Source: a virus
Virus record (IMG/VR): IMGVR_UViG_3300043427_001290
Coordinates: 1-36,887 of that record
Reading direction: 5' to 3' (one strand)
DNA length: 36,887 bases
A program made the position numbers and the translations under genes. Below the pieces are notes generated by a model, which worked only from the letters and a program-made list of their open reading frames with translations, was not told the DNA's origin and searched no databases. Every line of letters starts with the position of its first letter. Position 1 is the stretch's first letter. Shown piece by piece: positions 32,388 to 36,887 of this stretch.

Positions 32388-32962
32388 AAACATTTAAAGA
32401 TTTATTGATAGAATTAAAAGCATGTAAAGAATCGTGTGAATGGGCAGGTGATAAAACAATAGAACAAGTAGTCGCTGATTGTCACAGAGGTGACTGGTTG
32501 ATTTGGTTAGCCAAAAAAATAGAAATTGATAATCGCAAATTTACTTTAGCAAAGGCACATTGCGCTAATACTGTTAGACATTTAATGCAAGATCAAAGAA
32601 GCCTTGATGCAGTAGATACTGCAATTAAGTATGGCGAAGGTAAAGCAAGTGATAAAGAATTAGAGGATGCTGCTGCTGCTGCTGCTTATGCTGCTGCTGC
32701 TGCTGCTGCTTATTCTGCTGCTTATTCTTCTGATGCTGCTTATGCTGCTGCTGCTGCTGCTTATGCTGCTGCTGCTGCTTATGCTGCTGCTGCTTATGCT
32801 GCTGCTTATGCTGCTGCTTATTCTTCTGATGCTGCTTATGCTGCTGCTGCTGCTGCTGCTTATTCTGCTGAAAAAGAAAATCAATTACAAACAGCCAATA
32901 TCTGTAGACAGTATATAGGAGAATTAATTATTGAAAGGGTAAATGAATTAATTAACAATTAA
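32384..32962 (+). CDS. Imm5-like protein with long Ala/Tyr repeat
   Basis: 192 residues. N-terminal part (AGDKTIEQVVADCHRGDWLI then WLAKKIEI) resembles the domain called Imm5 (putative immunity protein), found in many bacterial and phage proteins. Residues 96-162 are a low-complexity tract of Ala with regularly placed Tyr, and Ser-Ser-Asp units at two places; the C-terminus (QLQTANICRQYIGELII) returns to normal sequence. The tract is encoded by 67 codons drawn only from GCT, TAT, TCT and GAT. Ala lengths between Tyr vary (7, 6, 5, 4, 3), as expected from slippage. Function of Imm5-like phage proteins is unknown; the toxin-immunity label is inherited from the domain name. Confidence 0.7.
   Translation: MKTFKDLLIELKACKESCEWAGDKTIEQVVADCHRGDWLIWLAKKIEIDNRKFTLAKAHCANTVRHLMQDQRSLDAVDTAIKYGEGKASDKELEDAAAAAAYAAAAAAAYSAAYSSDAAYAAAAAAYAAAAAYAAAAYAAAYAAAYSSDAAYAAAAAAAYSAEKENQLQTANICRQYIGELIIERVNELINN
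32669..32869 (+). repeat. GCT-rich trinucleotide microsatellite in a coding region
   Basis: 201 bases made only of the codons GCT, TAT, TCT and GAT, in phase with the gene. Contains two copies of a TAT-TCT-TCT-GAT-GCT-GCT-TAT block. Slippage by whole codons would keep the frame while changing repeat length. Confidence 0.9.
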
Positions 32963-32973
32963 ATAAATTAAAC

Positions 32974-33177
32974 ATGAAAACAGCATTAGACATTTATGTC
33001 GAATCAATCAACGGCGACAAAACTGATTTTATTTATGAACTTTGTAAATTAATTGAAAAGGATCAGATTGCTAAGGCATATGCGACAGCGCAAATAGATC
33101 AGTTCTTTAATAGAAACATGGAAAAATCATTAAATTACTATTATTATAAGACATATGAACAAGGCACAGAAGATTAA
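32974..33177 (+). CDS. Hypothetical small protein (67 aa)
   Basis: Not recognised. Acidic, helical (DIYVESINGDKTDFIYELCK, LIEKDQIAKAYATAQIDQFF) with a Tyr run YYYY near the end. Preceded by the A-rich AATTAAAC leader typical of this phage. Overlaps the next small gene by 23 bases. Confidence 0.55.
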   Translation: MKTALDIYVESINGDKTDFIYELCKLIEKDQIAKAYATAQIDQFFNRNMEKSLNYYYYKTYEQGTED

Positions 33178-33301
33178 AGACATATTTGGCGATAAAGCCA
33201 CAGCGTTTGTAATGATGCACATTGAAGAGTGTATGTATCAACCTGGAACGCTTGGATATAATTATTGGATGGAGATTTTAGAAGAATTAAAAAATATATA
33301 A
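33155..33301 (+). CDS. Small protein (48 aa)
   Basis: ATG 33155 within the preceding gene; MNKAQKIKDIFGDKATAFVM start and YWMEILEELKNI end. Intact frame to TAA 33299-33301, leaving only 20 bases to the RNA ligase ATG. Helical and charged. The sequence resembles short proteins commonly found beside Bacteroidetes phage genes but I cannot name a family. Confidence 0.5.
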   Translation: MNKAQKIKDIFGDKATAFVMMHIEECMYQPGTLGYNYWMEILEELKNI

Positions 33302-33321
33302 ACAAATAAAAATTATCAAAA

Positions 33322-33879
33322 ATGAAAAAATTAACCACTTTATTTAAAAAAGATCCAAATGATTTAGCAAGGGTTATAGATGAAATAAACCCTGAAAATC
33401 AATGGGTATTTGATGGAGAAGCAATTGCCACACGTAAATTTGACGGTACTGCTTCAGCTATTATTAATGGTGAACTTTATAAAAGATATGATGTAAAAAA
33501 AGGTAGACAAATACCAGAAAATTCAATAGCTTGTCAAGATCCTGATCCAATTACCGGTCATCATCCACATTGGGTAAAATGTGATAGGAATAAAACTGAA
33601 GATAAATATTTTTTTGAGGCATTTGATATTTTACAAAACAAAGAAGATGGAACTTATGAACTTTGTGGAAATAAAGTGCAAGGAAACCCTGAAAAAATAG
33701 ATGGTCATAAACTTATCAAACATGGGTCTGAAAAATTAATATTAAATTCTTTATATTTTGAAGATTTATATGAGTTTTTATCTGATCCTTATAATGATAT
33801 TGAAGGTATTGTATTTCATCATAAATCAGATGATCGTATGTGCAAACTTAGAAAGTCAGATTTTGGAGTAAAAAGATAA
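33322..33879 (+). CDS. RLIG1-like RNA ligase (DUF5565-type nucleotidyltransferase)
   Basis: 185 residues, the size of a bare nucleotidyltransferase domain. Motif I: ATRKFDGTASAI with catalytic Lys39 (K-F-D-G). Motif IV: EGIVFHH at 161-167. Motif V: CKLRKSDFG (174-182) with Lys175. The intervening GHHPHWVKCDRNKTEDKYFF and HKLIKHGSE blocks follow the order of the RLIG1 (human C12orf29) family of 5'-3' RNA ligases. It seals 5'-phosphate/3'-hydroxyl ends after self-adenylation. In a phage it may repair tRNA or other RNA broken by host anticodon nucleases. No polynucleotide kinase gene is seen nearby. Neighbour to the defective methyltransferase. Confidence 0.82.
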   Translation: MKKLTTLFKKDPNDLARVIDEINPENQWVFDGEAIATRKFDGTASAIINGELYKRYDVKKGRQIPENSIACQDPDPITGHHPHWVKCDRNKTEDKYFFEAFDILQNKEDGTYELCGNKVQGNPEKIDGHKLIKHGSEKLILNSLYFEDLYEFLSDPYNDIEGIVFHHKSDDRMCKLRKSDFGVKR

Positions 33880-33897
33880 CCAATTAAATAATGAACA

Positions 33898-34575
33898 ATG
33901 AACGATATATTTACATGGAATGAAATCAACTATGTTGAGGAACTTTCTAACAAATTAGATACACTTGAAAACAAAGATGATATAGATCAATTAGTTAGCG
34001 ATTTGATTTATAAAGTATCTGATATAATGATGGATTATAATAGATACAAAATTAATTCAATGTCAGATCAAGATTTTAGAGAAATTTACAATAATACTTT
34101 AATAGGTTTCCCGTACAATGAAGCCCACCTTTATATTTTTTGCTCTTGGCATAATATCGACTTATTTAAAGAAAAAGTAGGTGCATATTTTAACGTTAAA
34201 AATATATTGATATGGGAAAAGAACAATACAGGAATGGGTGATTTAGAAGGCGATTATGCACCGAAATATGAAATGATATTATTTTGTAGTAACGGAAGCA
34301 AAAAATTAAATGGTGGGCGTGATGCTAATATACTGAAGGCAAAACGAACAGGAAACAAAAACCACCCAACTGAAAAGCCTGTGAACCTAATAAGCTATTT
34401 GATAGAGAAAAGTAGTAATGAAAACGATATTGTTTTGGATACTTTTGCAGGTAGCTTTTCAACTGCACAGGCTTGTAAACAAAAGAAGCGAAACTTTATT
34501 TGCTTTGAAATTGAAGAGGAATATTGTAGAACCGCAAAAAACTTGCTTAATGGTGTATCGGTCAGCTTATTTTAG
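33898..34575 (+). CDS. DNA methyltransferase-like protein lacking the catalytic DPPY region
   Basis: 225 residues. From about residue 76 the sequence is a clear N4/N6 beta-class DNA methyltransferase: HLYIFCSWHNIDLFK, ILIWEKNN, HPTEKPVNLISYLIEKSS (from 156) and the SAM-binding DTFAGSFST (181-189) with FICFEIEEEYC. The beta-class order is motif IV (DPPY), then X and I; no DPPY, NPPY or SPPY is present anywhere, and residues 1-70 (MNDIFTWNEINYVEELSN onward) are unrelated helical sequence. So either an in-frame deletion has fused an upstream small gene to a methyltransferase C-terminal part, or this is a SAM-binding derivative without methylation. I expect loss of activity. Confidence 0.75.
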   Translation: MNDIFTWNEINYVEELSNKLDTLENKDDIDQLVSDLIYKVSDIMMDYNRYKINSMSDQDFREIYNNTLIGFPYNEAHLYIFCSWHNIDLFKEKVGAYFNVKNILIWEKNNTGMGDLEGDYAPKYEMILFCSNGSKKLNGGRDANILKAKRTGNKNHPTEKPVNLISYLIEKSSNENDIVLDTFAGSFSTAQACKQKKRNFICFEIEEEYCRTAKNLLNGVSVSLF

Positions 34576-34642
34576 CACGTCTGCCGGCATTGCACCTAAC
34601 ATAAATATTGGCGCAATTAAATAACAATTAAAACACAAACGT

Positions 34643-34885
34643 ATGTATAACAAACCACACAGCAATTTTTTTAAACCCGAAGAACTACAGGCGCTATATC
34701 GAATGACTAACCGATTAAGCGAATTTGTTGAGGAACATGATGTAAATGAGCATCTTGAATCTATAGACAAAAACTTATATTATGCTTATGATTTGGCAAG
34801 GCTGATTAATGAATATTTTGATACCGGGATGACTGATGGAGAATTTGAAAACGCATATAAAATAATAATTAATGACCCGAACTAA
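34643..34885 (+). CDS. Hypothetical protein (80 aa)
   Basis: Not recognised. Helical, acidic (LSEFVEEHDVNEHLESIDKN). It lies 67 bases after the methyltransferase-like gene and overlaps the nuclease gene by 14 bases. No membrane segment or metal motif. Confidence 0.55.
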   Translation: MYNKPHSNFFKPEELQALYRMTNRLSEFVEEHDVNEHLESIDKNLYYAYDLARLINEYFDTGMTDGEFENAYKIIINDPN

Positions 34886-35342
34886 TCGTCAACGCTTCGC
34901 CGATTTACTGCTGGAGGAATCCAGACAGAAATACCCTAACTTGCCGGATCATGCACGTGCCATAACAGTACCGTCAGACAATAGCACTAACGGACTTACG
35001 AAGTCTGTGATTAAGTGGATTGAACTTAACGGGTATCAGGCCGAGCGGATCAACTCTACAGGGCGCTACATAGACAATCGAAAGGTCGTTACTAACGTGG
35101 TAGGTCAACAGGCTCTGATTGGTTCGGGAAAGTGGATTAAATCGAGTGGTACGGTAGGAACAGCGGATATTTCGTCAGTCATCAAGGGCCGGAGCGTGAA
35201 AATAGAAATAAAATTTGGCAAAGATAGTCAAAGTTCAAAGCAGAAGGATTATCAAGCAGCCATAGAACGTGCAGGAGGTATATATATTATAGTGCGAGAT
35301 TTTGACGGGTTTTTGGAGTGGTGGGATAAGCACTTGTTATAA
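34872..35342 (+). CDS. VRR-NUC-like PD-(D/E)XK nuclease
   Basis: 156 residues. The core SGTVGTADISSVIKGRSVKI followed by EIKFGKDSQSSKQKDYQAAI matches VRR-NUC-type nucleases: Asp in GTAD, the Glu-x-Lys pair EIK, and a Gln in the following helix. C-terminal AGGIYIIVRDFDGFL completes the fold. Small phage VRR-NUC proteins can process Holliday junctions or other structured DNA. It is the last gene of the accessory operon; hairpins and a terminator follow. Confidence 0.78.
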   Translation: MTRTNRQRFADLLLEESRQKYPNLPDHARAITVPSDNSTNGLTKSVIKWIELNGYQAERINSTGRYIDNRKVVTNVVGQQALIGSGKWIKSSGTVGTADISSVIKGRSVKIEIKFGKDSQSSKQKDYQAAIERAGGIYIIVRDFDGFLEWWDKHLL

Positions 35343-35363
35343 ATTATCTTTCATATCTATATT

Positions 35364-35380
35364 GTCAGGCTTGTCCTGAC
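35364..35380. other. Small hairpin GTCAGG-CTTGT-CCTGAC
   Basis: A perfect 6-bp inverted repeat with a 5-base loop, 21 bases after the nuclease stop, without a T run. It could be a processing site or protein-binding site, or a weak stop. Confidence 0.4.
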
Positions 35381-35442
35381 TAATAAACTATAAACAATAA
35401 GTATTTAAGCATATGTGAGTTTTAAAATGTTTTGTTTGATTT

Positions 35443-35483
35443 CCCGGCATCCTTCCAAAAGTGGTGGTGATGTCTGGGTTTTT
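35443..35483 (+). terminator. Intrinsic terminator before the ParB-like unit
   Basis: CCCGG-CATC-C (35443-35452) can pair with G-GATG-bulge T-CTGGG (up to 35478), with further G-C pairs toward an A-rich loop at 35457-35460, followed by TTTTT (35479-35483). It closes the accessory operon. The T run is also part of the -33 element of the next promoter. Confidence 0.6.
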
Positions 35484-35513
35484 GAAACATATTAAAACTT
35501 TATAGTATATTTG
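35481..35513 (+). promoter_or_regulatory. Promoter with Bacteroidetes -33/-7 elements
   Basis: TTTG (35481-35484), a 21-base spacer and TATATTTG (35506-35513), a very good match to TTTG-N19-21-TAnnTTTG. Transcription should begin near 35518, giving a leader of about 108 bases before the ParB-like ATG at 35626. Confidence 0.8.
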
Positions 35514-35517
35514 CAAG

Positions 35518-35607
35518 CGGTCACGTCTCACGTTATATGACCATAAAGAAATTTGGGCCCTTGGTTTGAATCTGAAGTGAGACGCAGAGGATAATCAGGG
35601 GTTTTTT
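35518..35607 (+). promoter_or_regulatory. Candidate attenuator/riboswitch-like leader RNA
   Basis: One fold is an 8-bp stem CGTCTCAC (35524-35531) with GTGAGACG (35577-35584) closing a three-way junction with a small hairpin (35541-35556) and a T-loop-like hairpin TTGG-TTTGAAT-CTGA (35561-35575). The other is a 9-bp stem CCCTTGGTT (35558-35566) with AATCAGGGG (35593-35601), directly followed by TTTTTT (35602-35607), an intrinsic terminator. The two folds cross and use the same bases 35561-35566, so they should exclude each other. I do not recognise a known riboswitch class. Confidence 0.55.
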
Positions 35608-35625
35608 ATCTAAAAAATTTATGTT

Positions 35626-36765
35626 ATGAACATTAAAAATTATGTTGACAATATCATTGAATATATAAATTCAATTGATAATTTAAATGAAAAAATTAAT
35701 ATAATTAATGAGATTAGACAATCATTACATGATGTGTCACCATTTAAAAATGAACCTGTTGATTATGTAAAATGGATTAAAAGTGATTGTGTTATTGCAA
35801 ATGATTATAATCCAAATAAAGTTGCTCCACCTGAAATGCAACTTTTAGAGATATCTATAATGAACGATGGATATACACAACCAGTAGTTACTTTTCCAAA
35901 AAATGAAAATGAAGTTGAAGTTGTTGATGGATTTCATAGAACAAGAGTAAGTAAAGAGTCAAAAATTGTAAAATCAAGAATTTTTGGTTATACTCCTACT
36001 GTTATAATACGCAAAAATCAGTCAGACAAAAACGATCGTATAGCATCTACAATAAGACATAATAGGGCAAGAGGTAAACATCAAGTTGATGCAATGAGCG
36101 AAATTGTATTAGAACTAAAAGCACGTAATTGGAAAAACGAAAGGATTGCAAGAGAACTTGGTATGGATCAAGATGAAATATTAAGATTATGCCAAATAAC
36201 AGGATTATCAGATATTTTTAAAGATGATGATTTTTCAAAAGCATGGGAATCTGATAATACAATAAGTATAAACGATTACGAAATTTTGACAGATGATTTA
36301 ACAGATGAAGAAATACATTATAGGACTGTAAACACATCAGACCCTGATCGAATATTTCACACATGGGAAAATTGGGAATGTCATAAAGCGGGTTTTTATA
36401 AATCTAAATTTGAAGGATTTACCGAAGAACAATGCGAGCAAATGTATTGTGATTTTTTATCTGATGATACTAAATTTAGAGAAGCTTTAAATAAAGTTAT
36501 ATATGAATGGAAAAATTCATGTGAACATTATTTAACAAATAAAGCAATGAATCGCATCGCATGGTTAGGTCAAGCAGCTATGTGTTTAGCTACTGGAGTA
36601 CCATCTAAATATTGTGCAGGTTTTAACTTATTGTCCGAAGAACAAAAATCAATAGCTAATAATACAGCATTAGAATTTTTAAATATTTGGATGAAAAATA
36701 ATAATAGAAATATTTGCTCACTTGAAGAAGCAATGTCATTAGGAAGACAAATAAATATATATTAA
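35626..36765 (+). CDS. ParB-like nuclease/ATPase-domain protein (IbrB-like)
   Basis: 379 residues. The ParB N-terminal domain spans about 50-150: ANDYNPNKVAPPEMQLL, IMNDGYTQPVVTF, VEVVDGFHRTRV (the G-x-H-R nucleotide-binding motif at 102-105) and STIRHNRARGKH. A helix-turn-helix follows (WKNERIARELGMDQDEILRL, 169-188). The C-terminal half has no recognised domain but is rich in Trp, Cys and acidic residues. ParB/sulfiredoxin-fold proteins hydrolyse ATP or CTP. Together with the PAPS reductase-like protein it forms the IbrB-IbrA type pair, whose biochemical product is not established. The leader and promoter above are exclusive to it. Confidence 0.82.
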   Translation: MNIKNYVDNIIEYINSIDNLNEKINIINEIRQSLHDVSPFKNEPVDYVKWIKSDCVIANDYNPNKVAPPEMQLLEISIMNDGYTQPVVTFPKNENEVEVVDGFHRTRVSKESKIVKSRIFGYTPTVIIRKNQSDKNDRIASTIRHNRARGKHQVDAMSEIVLELKARNWKNERIARELGMDQDEILRLCQITGLSDIFKDDDFSKAWESDNTISINDYEILTDDLTDEEIHYRTVNTSDPDRIFHTWENWECHKAGFYKSKFEGFTEEQCEQMYCDFLSDDTKFREALNKVIYEWKNSCEHYLTNKAMNRIAWLGQAAMCLATGVPSKYCAGFNLLSEEQKSIANNTALEFLNIWMKNNNRNICSLEEAMSLGRQINIY

Positions 36766-36766
36766 A

Positions 36767-36887
36767 ATGGCAACAAAAAGATATTTACAAATTAATGTAT
36801 TGGATGCATCAAAAAATAGAATATCAAAAGTTTTTGATGAATTTGAAAATATTTATATTTCTTTTTCAGGTGGCAAAGATTCAAGTG
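36767..36887 (+). CDS. PAPS reductase-like protein (IbrA-like), 5' portion; continues at base 1
   Basis: True start of the split gene: ATG 36767, one base after the ParB-like stop. It begins MATKRYLQINVLDASKNRIS, in frame with base 1 (36794 equals 1). The PP-loop SGGKDS (residues 34-39) lies in the duplicated part. The complete protein has 401 residues; the rest is described under 1-1179. Confidence 0.9.
   Translation, partial: MATKRYLQINVLDASKNRISKVFDEFENIYISFSGGKDSS
36794..36887. repeat. Terminal repeat, right copy (identical to 1-94)
   Basis: Exact duplicate of the first 94 bases. Removing one copy gives a 36,793-bp circle. Confidence 0.95.

Noticed and set aside
32667-32918. Poly-Leu open frames on both strands at the GCT repeat
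   Set aside because: They are shadows of the GCT/TAT repeat in the true Ala/Tyr frame.
32384-32962. Toxin-immunity system based on the Imm5-like domain
   Set aside because: No toxin gene lies nearby, and the domain name does not prove immunity; kept as unknown function.
35524-35584. Possible tRNA: 7-bp acceptor-like stem with a T-loop-like heptaloop
   Set aside because: Only about 60 bases, no room for both D and anticodon arms, and a mismatch plus G-T pairs in the T-stem. Better explained as a leader RNA.
1-36887. Temperate phage or prophage
   Set aside because: No integrase, excisionase, CI-like repressor, partition ATPase or attachment site recognised; the ParB-like protein has no ParA partner and belongs with the PAPS reductase-like gene.
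1-36887. CRISPR array or retron/diversity-generating element
   Set aside because: No regularly spaced direct repeats with unique spacers, and no reverse transcriptase gene. The iteron spacing of 11 bp is far too short for CRISPR.

Overview
The window is the complete, circularly closing genome of a tailed phage (siphovirus-like, HK97-type head, long non-contractile-type tail). The first 94 bases recur exactly as the last 94 (1-94 = 36794-36887), so the unique circle is 36,793 bp and the contig was opened inside a gene: the PAPS-reductase-like protein starts at 36767, runs off the right end and continues at base 1. All credible genes lie on the + strand. The host is very probably a member of Bacteroidetes. 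Promoters match the Bacteroidetes -33/-7 type (TTTG ... TAnnTTTG). I see no Shine-Dalgarno-like spacing before genes. The primase has a BT4734/VirE-N-like domain typical of that phylum. All four predicted signal peptides leave Gln at +1.

Layout: (1) 1176-4910, replication: BT4734-like primase domain protein, SF3/D5-like helicase, a roughly 320-bp AT-rich gap with at least ten copies of ATTTACA or its complement (four at an exact 11-bp period; candidate origin), small proteins, an SSB-like protein and an HNH nuclease. (2) 4907-8386: small exported or membrane proteins, putative small terminase, large terminase, calcineurin-type phosphoesterase. (3) 8383-10950: three glycosyltransferases, the last fused to a Stealth-like domain. 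(4) 11007-17439: portal, protease, major capsid, connector, head closure, gp10-like, tail terminator, tail tube, tail assembly chaperones joined by a -1 frameshift. (5) 17420-27524: tape measure, tail/baseplate protein, fibres and small tail proteins, some with signal peptides. (6) 27496-29084: lysis (DUF2279-like membrane protein, amidase, coiled coil, holin), closed by a strong terminator. (7) 29236-35342: early/accessory operon with small proteins, a candidate structured RNA, a Rad52-like annealing protein, a PAPS-reductase-like protein, a PD-(D/E)XK exonuclease, an Ala-rich Imm5-like protein, an RLIG1-like RNA ligase, a methyltransferase that lacks the DPPY motif, and a VRR-NUC-like nuclease. 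(8) 35343-1179: an insulated unit with terminator, promoter, a leader RNA that can form either an 8-bp closing stem or a 9-bp stem followed by T6 (attenuator/riboswitch-like), then a ParB-like protein (IbrB-like) and a DUF3440 PAPS-reductase-like protein (IbrA-like).

The most interesting parts are the last unit, where a sulfur/nucleotide-chemistry gene pair sits behind what looks like a regulatory RNA; the second PAPS-reductase-like enzyme embedded between the recombination genes; the RLIG1-like RNA ligase beside a deletion-fused methyltransferase; and the iteron array. No integrase, repressor, DNA polymerase or tRNA was recognised, so there is no positive sign of a temperate life style.
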